From contig JANRBR010000039.1 of the NCBI GenBank assembly GCA_030727405.1, positions 62,001-126,000 of the forward strand: DNA of 64,000 bases, in the 5' to 3' direction. The DNA is from Crocinitomicaceae bacterium. GTDB taxonomy: Bacteria > Bacteroidota > Bacteroidia > Flavobacteriales_D > Crocinitomicaceae. The first letter of the stretch is position 1, and each line of letters opens with the position of its first letter. Under the pieces are notes generated by a model. That model had not been told where the DNA came from and did not search any database. It saw only the letters and a program-made list of their open reading frames with translations. Positions 1 through 10,760 of the stretch are shown piece by piece. A program made the translations under genes and the position numbers.

Positions 1-1173
1 TCCTCGCGAAAAATCCGAGGAATTTATTGGTAAAATGTGGGTGTATATGGTTTGACCATTCACACTTGCTTTAATGGAATTCGACGGATTATTTGTCGGG
101 CAATTAGCCGCTATTTCTAAACGAACTCCAAGAGCAACGGTATCTAGGTTCGGAATGGAAAAGTTAAACGTACGTTCCATTTCTACGTCGAATAATTCAC
201 CATACCATCGTTGACCACCACCAACTAGGTTTACCAAGTCATTTTCGTACACATCGCGGTAATCATACGAGCGAATCAAGGTGTCTTCAAGGTTGTCGTT
301 TTCCGCCATGTTTTGAATTCTCAACGGCGCTTGAGCGCTGTTGATGTTAATGAAATATGTGGAAACATCTGCATAATTATTTCGTTTTTGAACAAAAGTA
401 TGGTTAGGGTCATTGCTCCACCACCTATGCGGGCCCCACGCATAAAAAAGGATGTAATCATTGTCATTAAACACACCATCTGCTTCACCTTGAATGAAAA
501 TGGCATTTTCAGCTAAATCATCTGTTCTCGGAATGTTGTTTTTTTCCGGTAACATTCCATCACCATTCCCATAAATGTGAATGTGCGCAGGATTTAAACT
601 ATTGGTGTTAATGCCACATGACGTTAAAAATGATTTATCGATTTTATAGATTCCATCCTTGGCTACAGAAATTTTATACCAGCTTCCCGAACCAGATTTG
701 AGAACGGAATTTTGAACAAAATCCTTTGGTTTTGAGTCGTTATTCGCCTTCAATTCATAGGTGAAACTTGTGATGCGTTCGAAACGATTATTTTTAAATC
801 GCATCGGAATGGTATGGACAACAATAAAGGGAAGGCCAGCTTCGTCATTGACAGAGGCCTCGATGTTAAATTCACTAGAAATTTGCTCTGATTTCGATAG
901 ATAATAAGGCAAATCAGTACTTGGAATTTGTTCGAACTGAACATCCGAAATAAGCACCTCTTGTTGCAATGATTTTGCCTTTGATTTTGAATAATAATAA
1001 GGTAATCCATTGTCGATACCTTGTCCATCCACATATTGAATAGTGAAAGAATTCCCCTCTTCTTCAAAGGAGTGGGTCTTGTTCCACAACAATTCAACTT
1101 TTATCGATTGGGCAAACGACCATTGAAAGTTAAAAACACAAAGAAAAATAAAAAATATTCGGTACTTATTCAT
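1..1173 (-). CDS. porU: Type IX secretion sortase PorU, N-terminal part (cut by window edge)
   Basis: The frame stays open for 391 codons from the ATG at 1173 to the first base of the window, so only the N-terminal part is present. Residues 1-21 are a signal peptide with cleavage before Q22 (SFA-Q). Around the middle it reads GSGSWYKISVAKDGIYKIDK, then SLNPAHIHIYGNGDGMLPE and DGVFNDNDYILFYAWGPHRW, which I recognise as the N-terminal region of PorU, the C25-family protease that cleaves C-terminal sorting signals and attaches type IX cargo to the cell surface. The catalytic Cys/His region lies outside the window. It is divergent from a porP/sprF-like gene and near gldJ, as expected of a T9SS locus. 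Confidence 0.85.
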   Translation of the reverse strand, partial: MNKYRIFFIFLCVFNFQWSFAQSIKVELLWNKTHSFEEEGNSFTIQYVDGQGIDNGLPYYYSKSKAKSLQQEVLISDVQFEQIPSTDLPYYLSKSEQISSEFNIEASVNDEAGLPFIVVHTIPMRFKNNRFERITSFTYELKANNDSKPKDFVQNSVLKSGSGSWYKISVAKDGIYKIDKSFLTSCGINTNSLNPAHIHIYGNGDGMLPEKNNIPRTDDLAENAIFIQGEADGVFNDNDYILFYAWGPHRWWSNDPNHTFVQKRNNYADVSTYFININSAQAPLRIQNMAENDNLEDTLIRSYDYRDVYENDLVNLVGGGQRWYGELFDVEMERTFNFSIPNLDTVALGVRLEIAANCPTNNPSNSIKASVNGQTIYTHILPINSSDFSRG

Positions 1174-1273
1174 TCGATTTCGAATTAGAGTTGGAAGAAA
1201 AACGACAATTTATTTATTTTATTTGAATAAATGTTCGATATTTGTAACCTTTAAAACCTAAACTACGTTAAGA

Positions 1274-2278
1274 TTGTTCGTGCTAAAACCAAAGTTTGTG
1301 AAAACATTCGGAACTCTCGTCATTGCCATAGCAACCTTTTTTGTTGTGTCAATGCTCAATACTGCTCGGTCTCAGGACCCAACCTTTACACAATTCTACT
1401 CGAATCCTGTGTATTTAAACCCTGCACTAGCTGGTGCTAGCGGTTGCCCAAGAATTGCCTTGAACTATCGAAATGAATGGCCTCAACTCACAGGGAATTA
1501 TGTGACTTACAGTGCGGCCTATGACACCTACGCTAAAAATGTTTCTGGCGGAATTGGTTTAATTGCGATGCACGACCAACAGGGACAGGGTACCATTCAA
1601 ACTTCGATGATCGGTGGGGTTTATTCCTACAACTTAAAAGTAAACCGAAAATTCTCTTTGATGTTTGGTGCGAGGGCAGCATACTTTCAAAAGTTCTTGG
1701 ATTGGGATAAGTTGACTTTTGGAGATATGATCGATCCACGCAGAGGATTTATTTATCAAACAGGCGATGTAATTCGTGGAAATGGCCGAAGAGGTTATTT
1801 TGACGTTTCAGCCGGAATGGTAGGATTTACTAAAAACTTCTATTTCGGTGTAGCGGCGCATCACTTAAATCGTCCGGACGAATCAATGATACTTGGTGAA
1901 TCTCGTTTACCGATGAGAATTACTGGTCACATGGGAGCTACCATTAAACTTGGTCAACGTGGTCGTTATTCAACAAGCACGATGCTCATGCCGAATATTA
2001 TTTACCAATACCAAAATGGATTCCAAGAATTCAATATTGGTACTTATTTAAAATACGAAAGCTTTACAATCGGTGCTTGGTACCGAAACAGAGATGCCTT
2101 TATCATTAGTCTTGGGATAAGCACAGACAAATTTAGAATTGGGTATAGTTACGATTTAACTGTATCTAAATTAGGAAATGGGATTTCAGGTGGTTCACAT
2201 GAAGTTTCCATGGGTATCAATTTAAAATGTAAGAAAAAACCGAAAAACTTCAGAAAGATTTCGTGTCCTTCTTTTTAA
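1274..2278 (+). CDS. PorP/SprF-family type IX secretion outer-membrane protein
   Basis: The protein has a hydrophobic signal peptide ending near residue 33 (ARS-Q), followed by the family hallmark DPTFTQFYSNPVYLNPALAG and a predicted beta-barrel of about 280 residues. PorP/SprF proteins sit in the outer membrane and are tied to type IX secretion or to surface display of particular cargo; many genomes hold several copies, so this need not be the core PorP. The start is uncertain: TTG at 1274, GTG at 1280 and GTG at 1298 are all in frame, there is no upstream ATG, and a stop lies at 1259. It is followed after 55 bases by gldJ and is probably co-transcribed with it. Confidence 0.85.
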   Translation: MFVLKPKFVKTFGTLVIAIATFFVVSMLNTARSQDPTFTQFYSNPVYLNPALAGASGCPRIALNYRNEWPQLTGNYVTYSAAYDTYAKNVSGGIGLIAMHDQQGQGTIQTSMIGGVYSYNLKVNRKFSLMFGARAAYFQKFLDWDKLTFGDMIDPRRGFIYQTGDVIRGNGRRGYFDVSAGMVGFTKNFYFGVAAHHLNRPDESMILGESRLPMRITGHMGATIKLGQRGRYSTSTMLMPNIIYQYQNGFQEFNIGTYLKYESFTIGAWYRNRDAFIISLGISTDKFRIGYSYDLTVSKLGNGISGGSHEVSMGINLKCKKKPKNFRKISCPSF

Positions 2279-2333
2279 TTGTAACAAAAAAATAAAATTG
2301 AATTAATATCGTTAATAAAACGCAAAGTAGAAT

Positions 2334-4988
2334 ATGAAGCGATTGATGTATAGATTCTTGGGAGTATCAGTAGTTGGACTATTGGTGCTTTCCTCTTGTT
2401 CCCCAGAGAGATCAACTTCTACTGGTTGGAATTATAATGACTACAAGAATGGTGGTTTTGAGAAGGTTGAAGACCGAGAACAAGAAACTGGTCCTGGACT
2501 TGTCATGATTGAGGGAGGTACTTTCACCATGGGTAGAACTGAGCAAGATGTTATGTATGATTGGAATGCACGTGCAGCTCGCGTAACGGTTTCTTCATTC
2601 TACATGGATCGAACAGAGGTGACGAATTTACACTGGTTGGAATATATGTACTGGATGAAGCGTGTATACAACAAAACGTATCCGCATGTATACAAAAAGT
2701 GTTTGCCGGATACTTTGGCTTGGAGATCTGCATTAGGTTACAGAGAAAAATACGTGAATTACTATTTACGTCATCCATCATACGCAGATTATCCAGTTGT
2801 TGGAGTTTCTTGGTTACAAGCAAATGATTTTTGTAAGTGGAGAACAGATCGTGTGAACGAAGCAATTCTCGTTAGGGAAGGAATTATCGATTGGCATTTT
2901 GTAGATGATATGGATGATAAAGGTACTGGTGCAGCATATCAAGACGGTTATGAAAAAAACACTTATGTTTCAACGCCACAAAATATGTTCACTACAGAAA
3001 ATTACTTGAACGGAAATTATGTTGTTGAATCGAGAAAAGGTTTTGTCGCAACATTAAAAGGAAACGTTGTTCCGCTATTGGACGACAAAAAGCGCGCTGT
3101 ACCACGTGACCCTTATCAACTTGAAAATTATGACCCGATTTATGCAAATGAAGGCAAAACAGGAAGTAGAGCCGTTAAAATGGAAGACGGGATTTTATTG
3201 CCGAACTACCGCCTACCAACAGAGGCTGAGTGGGAATTTGCAGCACTTGGATTAATTGGAAACCTTGATGGTGGTTCAGAAAACATAAACGACCGCAGAA
3301 TTTATCCTTGGGATGGGCATTATGTTCGCCAAGAAGAAGAGCAATTTGCAGGAGCTATTCAAGCAAATTTCATCCGAGGTGGAGGAGATTTAATGGGTGT
3401 CGCTGGAAATTTGAACGACGGTGCTGATATCACCGCTCGAGTAGATGACTTCTGGCCAAACGACTTTGGTTTGTACAACATGGCAGGTAACGTATCGGAA
3501 TGGGTAATGGATGTTTACCGTCCAATGACCGGAGAAGTTGCTGATGAATTCATGCCATTCCGTGGAAACAAATACCAAACGCAATTATTGGTTCCTAATG
3601 GACTGTATGATCGACCGGTAAAAGCAAATGAGAATTTATATGATGTTCACGGAATGAAAGAATTTGTGAACGAATTTGCTCGCGTGAAATACCTATCCTA
3701 TGCGAATAAATCTTACGATGCCTCTCAAAATGGTTCAAGCAATTTCGTTGGAAACATTCCTGATCAAGCGAAAATCAACGCGGAAGCTTTGCAAAAAGCA
3801 AAAGATTTTTCTGCTTTGGTTACGGCTGCTATGAATAAGTTTACAGGGAAGGTAACCGTAGCTGAAAAACAACCAGTTACCGATGCCATGAAGGCATTTA
3901 ATGACGGAATCGCGAAAAGCGACTTCAAAAATTTAAGTGACTTACAGACTGCTGTTGAAACAAGCATAGATGACGTTGTTGCATCTGGAATAGTGGAAAT
4001 GGAAGATGTTCAAAAAGAACTTAAAAACCAACCTGCTGCCGTGCAAGGAAATGTACAACAGGGAATTGTCAACAATACTGGCATGAATTCGAAAATAAAT
4101 TCAAGACAAGATGTACGAGCTTACCAGTTCAATACACCATCTTCGTATTACATTTCGAATAACCGTGAATACAGTGTTCAAGTACGTCGTCAGTTTGAGT
4201 TTTTAGATACCTTGAATGCGTTTTTAGATACAGCAATTGTTCTTTACAATCAAGGAAGAACAGTGGCAGCATCGGCTTACATCGAGAGGGTGCTATTTAA
4301 TGAGTCTTTACCGACACAATTTAAGGATGATTATAACAAATCGAATACATCCAAGCAAATTAGAAACTTAATTGATGTTGCTTTCAACAGACCTGAAAGT
4401 GATGAAACGGAAGGATTTGGTTACCTTATCGATGAAGTAAGAAAAGCGTATTTTGGATCAGAATGTATTGATAAGCATTTTGAATCATTCTTTGCAGATC
4501 CTGAATTAACGACATGGATCATGACGTTGCGAAATGGTTTAACCGAATTCATTACGACAACAAAAGGAAACCAACGTTGGAGAAATGTGACGGTTGAAGA
4601 GAACGCAGGTCGTTTAAACTACCGCAAAGACGATTACATCGATTACATGGATGGTGATTTAGAATCTTCCATTTATTATAACAATGCGAAGACTAAAGAA
4701 TCCATCAACAATGGTTCTCGTGATGTGAAACAAGTAATGTACCAAAGCGAACATGAAAATTCCAATCTGAATGGTGACAAAATCAACTCTGGTTCAACGG
4801 GTTGGCCAACAACGTTAATTTCAGATAAATCACGTGTTTACAAAGGTGGATCGTGGGCTGATCGAGTATATTGGTTATCCGCTGGTAACAGAAGATTCCT
4901 AGATGAAGATAAGGCTACAGCTACTATTGGATTCCGTTGTGCGATGGATCGCGTCGGAAGCAGTAGGCCAAAAGGTCCTAAAGAATAA
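2334..4988 (+). CDS. gldJ: Type IX secretion/gliding lipoprotein GldJ, enlarged form
   Basis: The N-terminus has a lipobox (LVLSSC, C22), then an FGE-sulfatase-type domain starting at GLVMIEGGTFTMGRTEQDV and running through DRTEVTNLHWLEYMYW, RLPTEAEWEFAA and GNVSEWVMDVYRP (about residue 385). The domain closes only near the end with SRVYKGGSWADRVYWLSAGN (about residue 833) and ATIGFRCAMDRVG. GldJ is a periplasm-facing outer-membrane lipoprotein needed for gliding and for stability of the GldK ring. At 884 residues it is much longer than the roughly 560 residues of Flavobacterium GldJ; the extra length lies between residues 400 and 830. The gene ends at a strong terminator and is followed by murF, an order I recall from other Flavobacteria. 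Confidence 0.92.
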   Translation: MKRLMYRFLGVSVVGLLVLSSCSPERSTSTGWNYNDYKNGGFEKVEDREQETGPGLVMIEGGTFTMGRTEQDVMYDWNARAARVTVSSFYMDRTEVTNLHWLEYMYWMKRVYNKTYPHVYKKCLPDTLAWRSALGYREKYVNYYLRHPSYADYPVVGVSWLQANDFCKWRTDRVNEAILVREGIIDWHFVDDMDDKGTGAAYQDGYEKNTYVSTPQNMFTTENYLNGNYVVESRKGFVATLKGNVVPLLDDKKRAVPRDPYQLENYDPIYANEGKTGSRAVKMEDGILLPNYRLPTEAEWEFAALGLIGNLDGGSENINDRRIYPWDGHYVRQEEEQFAGAIQANFIRGGGDLMGVAGNLNDGADITARVDDFWPNDFGLYNMAGNVSEWVMDVYRPMTGEVADEFMPFRGNKYQTQLLVPNGLYDRPVKANENLYDVHGMKEFVNEFARVKYLSYANKSYDASQNGSSNFVGNIPDQAKINAEALQKAKDFSALVTAAMNKFTGKVTVAEKQPVTDAMKAFNDGIAKSDFKNLSDLQTAVETSIDDVVASGIVEMEDVQKELKNQPAAVQGNVQQGIVNNTGMNSKINSRQDVRAYQFNTPSSYYISNNREYSVQVRRQFEFLDTLNAFLDTAIVLYNQGRTVAASAYIERVLFNESLPTQFKDDYNKSNTSKQIRNLIDVAFNRPESDETEGFGYLIDEVRKAYFGSECIDKHFESFFADPELTTWIMTLRNGLTEFITTTKGNQRWRNVTVEENAGRLNYRKDDYIDYMDGDLESSIYYNNAKTKESINNGSRDVKQVMYQSEHENSNLNGDKINSGSTGWPTTLISDKSRVYKGGSWADRVYWLSAGNRRFLDEDKATATIGFRCAMDRVGSSRPKGPKE

Positions 4989-4991
4989 TTG

Positions 4992-5021
4992 AAAAAGCCC
5001 GAGCAATCGGGCTTTTTTTTT
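4992..5021 (+). terminator. Rho-independent terminator after gldJ
   Basis: A perfect 11-bp stem (AAAAAGCCCGA with TCGGGCTTTTT) with a GCAA tetraloop at 5003-5006 is followed by a T run to 5021. It lies 3 bases after the gldJ stop and just before murF, so it should end the porP-like/gldJ transcript. Confidence 0.93.
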
Positions 5022-5034
5022 GCATTTTTGCATC

Positions 5035-6312
5035 ATGGAAAGATTATTTGAACGTTTCTACGAATGTTCTGGTGTTTCAACAGATACTAGAAACATTGCC
5101 AAAGATTCATTATACATCGCGCTGAAAGGGGAGCATTTTAATGGGAATCAATTTGCCAAAGACGCCATCAATAATGGAGCAAAGTATGCGGTTGTTGATG
5201 AAATGGAACATGCAAATGAACAAAACATTTTTTACGTTCAAAATGCACTGACTTTTCTTCAAGAATTGGCACATTTCCATCGTTCGAAATTTTCCATCCC
5301 CTTTATTGGTATTACCGGAAGTAATGGAAAAACAAGCACGAAAGAACTCATTCAAGCTGTTCTTTCCAAAAAATACCGCACCCTATGTACCATTGGTAAT
5401 TTGAATAACCACATCGGGGTTCCACTCACCTTACTTCGCTTAAAAAAGGAACATGAAATCGCCATCATAGAAATGGGCGCTAATAAACCTGGGGATATTG
5501 ACGAATTATGTTCCATTGCAAATCCTACGCATGGGGTCATTACAAATATTGGAAAAGCTCATTTAGAAGGATTCAAAGATTTTGAAGGGGTATTAAAAAC
5601 AAAAAGCGAACTTTATCATTCCGTTCAAGCTCAGAGCGGAGTTTTGTTTGCTAACATGGATGATGAAATCCTGATGAAGGCTTGCAAAGACTTTCCTCTC
5701 CCCTTAATTACCTATGGCAGTCATTCGGATGCATTAATTGTAGGAGAATTAAGTCACTTGGATCCATTTGTTCATTTTTCTTGGCACAATCACAGCTACC
5801 ACTCACCTATTCTCTCTACGCATTTAGTAGGGAAGTATAATTTCAATAATTTTTTGGTGGCCATTGCCTTTGGAAATATTTTCAAGGTTTCTGAAACGGA
5901 CATCAATGATGCGGTATCCGGTTATATCCCGCAAAACAACAGAAGTCAAGTAATGAAAACCAATGATAACACGGTCATTGTTGATTGCTACAATGCAAAT
6001 CCATCCAGTATGAAGTCTGCACTGGAGTCCTTCAGTGAAATTCAAGCAGAAGAAAAAATGGCCATCTTAGGCGACATGTTGGAGTTAGGAGCAGAAAGTG
6101 TGAGGGAACATCAAGCAATTATAGACCTGTGTCATGATTTGAATATACCTTTTGTAACTGTTGGACCAATCTTTAAAGGCATTCATCCGGGAGGATTCGA
6201 AAACCAAGAATCGTTTCGTGCACAATGGCCTGAAAACAACTTAAAAAACCACATGATCTTATTAAAGGGATCAAGGGGCATCGCTTTGGAGAAATTAATG
6301 GATTTATTTTAA
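5035..6312 (+). CDS. murF: UDP-N-acetylmuramoyl-tripeptide--D-Ala-D-Ala ligase MurF
   Basis: MurF adds the D-Ala-D-Ala dipeptide to UDP-MurNAc-tripeptide in the cytoplasm, the last step in making the peptidoglycan monomer. The Mur ligase ATP-binding loop GITGSNGKTSTKE is at about residues 95-107, with EMGANKPGDIDELCSIANP and GVITNIGKAHLEGF downstream and the C-terminal domain motif DCYNANPSSMKSAL. The ATG at 5035 gives 425 residues, normal for the family; an in-frame TTG at 5020 lies inside the preceding terminator and is rejected. A near-consensus -7 box (CATTTTTG, 5023-5030) ends 4 bases before the ATG, so the gene may be transcribed from its own promoter with almost no leader. Confidence 0.96.
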   Translation: MERLFERFYECSGVSTDTRNIAKDSLYIALKGEHFNGNQFAKDAINNGAKYAVVDEMEHANEQNIFYVQNALTFLQELAHFHRSKFSIPFIGITGSNGKTSTKELIQAVLSKKYRTLCTIGNLNNHIGVPLTLLRLKKEHEIAIIEMGANKPGDIDELCSIANPTHGVITNIGKAHLEGFKDFEGVLKTKSELYHSVQAQSGVLFANMDDEILMKACKDFPLPLITYGSHSDALIVGELSHLDPFVHFSWHNHSYHSPILSTHLVGKYNFNNFLVAIAFGNIFKVSETDINDAVSGYIPQNNRSQVMKTNDNTVIVDCYNANPSSMKSALESFSEIQAEEKMAILGDMLELGAESVREHQAIIDLCHDLNIPFVTVGPIFKGIHPGGFENQESFRAQWPENNLKNHMILLKGSRGIALEKLMDLF

Positions 6313-7395
6313 TTACGAGCCGTACATCATAAGGAAAGACTTCAAAAAAGGATCCAATCCACCATCCATTACTGCGTCTACATCACCGGTTTCTGTTCCT
6401 GTTCGGACATCCTTTACCAATTTATATGGATGCATGACGTAATTACGGATTTGACTACCCCATTCTATTTTCTTTTTCCCAGCCTCAATCTCACTTCGTT
6501 TTTCCATTCGTTCACGCAATTCCAACTCGTATAATTGAGAACGAAGCAACTGCATGGCTTTTTCTTTATTGGCTAATTGAGAACGAGATTCTGAATTTTC
6601 TATGATGATTCCGGAAGGTGCGTGACGCAAGCGAACCGCTGTCTCCACCTTATTGACATTTTGTCCACCGGCTCCACCTGAACGAAACGTTTCCCAAGAA
6701 ATATCTGCTGGATTGATTTGAATATCAATGTTATCATCCACAAGTGGGTACACATACACTGAAACGAACGAAGTGTGACGTTTTGCATTTGAATCAAACG
6801 GAGAAATGCGCACAAGGCGGTGAACCCCATTTTCACCTTTCAAGTAACCAAAGGCGAATTCTCCCTCCAGTTCCAATGTCACTGTTTTCACTCCAGCAAC
6901 ATCCCCTTCTTGAAAATTCAATTCGGTGATTTTATATCCTTTTTTCTGACCCCACATGAGGTACATACGCATCAACATCGATGCCCAATCGCAACTTTCT
7001 GTCCCGCCCGCACCTGCGGTAATTTGAAGAACGGCACTGAGTGCATCCTCTTCACCTGACAGCATGTTCTTCAGTTCCAATTCTTCGATTTCGGTTAAAA
7101 TCACTTGAAATTGCTGGTCTAACTCAGCCTCGGTAGACATGCCTTCTTTTACAAACTCCATCACGACCTCCAAATCAGCAACGGCTGTTTGCACGCGATC
7201 AAAAGTATCCACCCAAAATTTTAATCCGCGAATGGATTTCATGTGCGTTTCTGCTTTTTTTGGGTCATCCCAGAAGGAAGGGTCTTGTGTTTTCAATTCC
7301 TCCTCTTTTAATTGCATGCGTTTTTCCGCAATTTTCAGATAGGTTTGAATTCCATCCACGCGTTTTAGCAAATCTTTGTGCTGTTCGATAGTCAT
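6313..7395 (-). CDS. prfB: Peptide chain release factor 2
   Basis: RF2 ends translation at UGA and UAA. The tripeptide anticodon SPF is at about residues 198-200 (VRISPFDSN) and the peptidyl-hydrolysis loop GGQ at about 243 ([16 protein letters not shown]). Length, 360 residues, is normal. The N-terminal segment reads straight through [10 protein letters not shown], where many bacteria carry an in-frame TGA and a programmed +1 frameshift, so this prfB lacks that autoregulatory site. The stop codon abuts the murF stop in a convergent arrangement with no visible terminator. A TACCTTTG promoter box ends 4 bases before the ATG. Confidence 0.97.
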   Translation of the reverse strand: MTIEQHKDLLKRVDGIQTYLKIAEKRMQLKEEELKTQDPSFWDDPKKAETHMKSIRGLKFWVDTFDRVQTAVADLEVVMEFVKEGMSTEAELDQQFQVILTEIEELELKNMLSGEEDALSAVLQITAGAGGTESCDWASMLMRMYLMWGQKKGYKITELNFQEGDVAGVKTVTLELEGEFAFGYLKGENGVHRLVRISPFDSNAKRHTSFVSVYVYPLVDDNIDIQINPADISWETFRSGGAGGQNVNKVETAVRLRHAPSGIIIENSESRSQLANKEKAMQLLRSQLYELELRERMEKRSEIEAGKKKIEWGSQIRNYVMHPYKLVKDVRTGTETGDVDAVMDGGLDPFLKSFLMMYGS

Positions 7396-7399
7396 GGTG

Positions 7400-7407
7400 C
7401 AAAGGTA
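7400..7407 (-). promoter_or_regulatory. Promoter -7 box for prfB
   Basis: TACCTTTG on the minus strand matches the Bacteroidota TAnnTTTG box and ends 4 bases before the prfB ATG. No convincing -33 TTG is seen at normal spacing. Transcription would start at or within a few bases of the start codon. Confidence 0.55.
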
Positions 7408-7430
7408 ATTATAAAGTCTTTTCCTTAGGC

Positions 7431-7461
7431 TTGAAACAAATGAACAAAATTGCTACATTTG
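7431..7461 (+). promoter_or_regulatory. Promoter for gcvH
   Basis: A -33 TTG at 7431-7433 and a -7 TACATTTG at 7454-7461 are 20 bases apart, a full Bacteroidota-type promoter. The leader to the chosen gcvH ATG would be about 12 bases. Confidence 0.7.
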
Positions 7462-7478
7462 TAGAAATCAAAATTGAC

Positions 7479-7856
7479 ATGAATATTCCTTCAGAATTAA
7501 AGTACACAAAAGACCACGAATGGGTAAAAATCGACGGAGATGTTGCCATTGTAGGGATTACAGAATTTGCTCAAAGTGAATTGGGTGATATCGTTTATGT
7601 AGAAATCGAAACAATCGGTGAGACCTTAGACCAAGAAGAAGTTTTTGGAAGTGTTGAGGCGGTTAAAACTGTTTCTGACTTATTCATGCCCGTAAGTGGT
7701 GAAATTCTTGAATTAAACGAAGCTTTAGAAGGGAATCCAGAATTGGTAAATTCAGATCCTTACGGTGAAGGTTGGATGATCAAAGTTAAATTAACGGATG
7801 TTTCTCAATTTGACGAACTTTTAGACAGTGAAGCATACAAAGGCCTGATTCACTAA
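7479..7856 (+). CDS. gcvH: Glycine cleavage system H protein
   Basis: GcvH is the lipoylated carrier that shuttles the aminomethyl group between the P, T and L proteins of the glycine cleavage system. The lipoyl-lysine motif [18 protein letters not shown] places the modified lysine at K63, and the N-terminus [12 protein letters not shown] is typical. I chose the ATG at 7479 (125 residues) because it gives the standard length and because a longer reading from 7431 would run through the promoter box. It is a single gene, divergent from prfB and closed by a terminator. The P and T protein genes are not in the window. Confidence 0.96.
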   Translation: MNIPSELKYTKDHEWVKIDGDVAIVGITEFAQSELGDIVYVEIETIGETLDQEEVFGSVEAVKTVSDLFMPVSGEILELNEALEGNPELVNSDPYGEGWMIKVKLTDVSQFDELLDSEAYKGLIH

Positions 7857-7878
7857 TCAAGCTTCTTTAAATAGATTT

Positions 7879-7904
7879 AAAACCGTTCATAGAGCGGTTT
7901 TTTT
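7879..7904. terminator. Bidirectional terminator between gcvH and the nuclease gene
   Basis: AAAACCGTTC, loop ATA, then GAGCGGTTTT forms a 10-bp stem with one G-T pair, with a T run after it on the plus strand and A/T-rich sequence on the other side. It lies between two convergent genes and can serve both. Confidence 0.85.
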
Positions 7905-8680
7905 TATGGCCAACAATTCGGGCAGTGTCCGGATTCGATTTTTTGTTCAATCGCGTCGTCCAGTTGGTAGAAAAAATCAATGTTGGTCATTTTTTCCAGT
8001 TCATCGATGGACATAGAGAAATTCTTTAAAGGCAATTTGGACCCTTCATTCGGCAGAACAAAGGCGATTGCTTTCGATTGACCTCCTTTGAAATCCAACA
8101 GAGCTTTATAATAGAATTTTGGGATACTTACTTGATTAGGGCCAATGCTTGGGAGCTTATCTTCTAGAATTGGGCCAGTAACAATTAAAATAGAATCGAG
8201 GGCAATCGCCCAATCCCTCACCTGTTCTTCCAATTTTTTCCAAATTCCACGGTTAAAACTTGGAGCTTGTGGACTCATGTTGCTGTAGTAAAATGACTCG
8301 TCCATGCTTTGTGTGCACCAGCGCATATCGGCCGCGGGTGCAAGATGACCACGATCAAAGCCGCTTTTCGCATAATCCGCATTGCTTGCTGTACCCGATA
8401 GAACCATCGGATCTTCTTTGAATTGATCAGAACGCTCCAAGGTTCCCAGCGCCTCTTTTTTCGTTAGGCAATAAGCTATCCATTTTGCTTGTTCATGTGT
8501 TTCATCGTAGACAAAAGCATAAGCTAAATGTTGTAGATAGGTTTCTCCATCTTTCAATTTGGGTGTTTCAAGCGGAAGGGTTTTGTGAGGACTTATGCCA
8601 AGGTAAAAACCACAAAAAACGAAAAAAGCCAGCATCGAAAGAATGATCCTTGATACTGGCTTTGTGTTATATAATCGCAT
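7904..8680 (-). CDS. DNA/RNA non-specific endonuclease (NUC1 family), membrane-anchored or exported
   Basis: The beta-beta-alpha-metal nuclease signature GFDRGHLAPAADM is at about residues 107-119, with catalytic H112, and the metal-binding Asn lies in YYSNMSPQAPSFNRGIWKKLE. The N-terminus (RIILSMLAFFVFCGFYLGIS, residues 11-30) is one hydrophobic segment after a short basic start, consistent with a membrane anchor or uncleaved signal, so the enzyme should act outside the cytoplasm. The ATG at 8680 gives 259 residues; its in-frame extension to 8746 lies inside gyrB and is unlikely. Only one base separates it from the gyrB stop, so it is almost certainly co-transcribed and perhaps translationally coupled. 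Role may be nucleic-acid scavenging; this is inference. Confidence 0.88.
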   Translation of the reverse strand: MRLYNTKPVSRIILSMLAFFVFCGFYLGISPHKTLPLETPKLKDGETYLQHLAYAFVYDETHEQAKWIAYCLTKKEALGTLERSDQFKEDPMVLSGTASNADYAKSGFDRGHLAPAADMRWCTQSMDESFYYSNMSPQAPSFNRGIWKKLEEQVRDWAIALDSILIVTGPILEDKLPSIGPNQVSIPKFYYKALLDFKGGQSKAIAFVLPNEGSKLPLKNFSMSIDELEKMTNIDFFYQLDDAIEQKIESGHCPNCWP

Positions 8681-8681
8681 A

Positions 8682-10670
<1,989 letters not shown>

Positions 10671-10675
10671 TCAAA

Positions 10676-10683
10676 CAAAAATA
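10676..10683 (-). promoter_or_regulatory. Promoter -7 box for gyrB
   Basis: TATTTTTG on the minus strand matches TAnnTTTG and would give a leader of roughly 35-40 bases before the gyrB ATG at 10634. A -33 TTG is not clear. Confidence 0.45.
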
Positions 10684-10711
10684 AGAAAAAGCTAGGTTTT
10701 TAGAAGGGTGT

Positions 10712-10730
10712 AAAAGGCTCTACATGCCTT
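10712..10730 (-). terminator. Weak hairpin, possible terminator for the glutathione peroxidase gene
   Basis: On the minus strand AAGGC, a 7-base loop and GCCTT are followed by TTTA. The stem is only 5 bp, but the position, 31 bases after the peroxidase stop and before the gyrB promoter, fits a terminator. Confidence 0.3.
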
Positions 10731-10760
10731 AACTTATCAACAAAATTTCAACGATTGAAA

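Noticed and set aside
750-1097. A 115-codon frame on the minus strand inside porU
   Set aside because: It is a different frame from the porU reading, which has the signal peptide and family motifs.
5020-5034. Upstream TTG start for murF
   Set aside because: It lies inside the T run of the gldJ terminator; the ATG at 5035 gives the normal MurF N-terminus.
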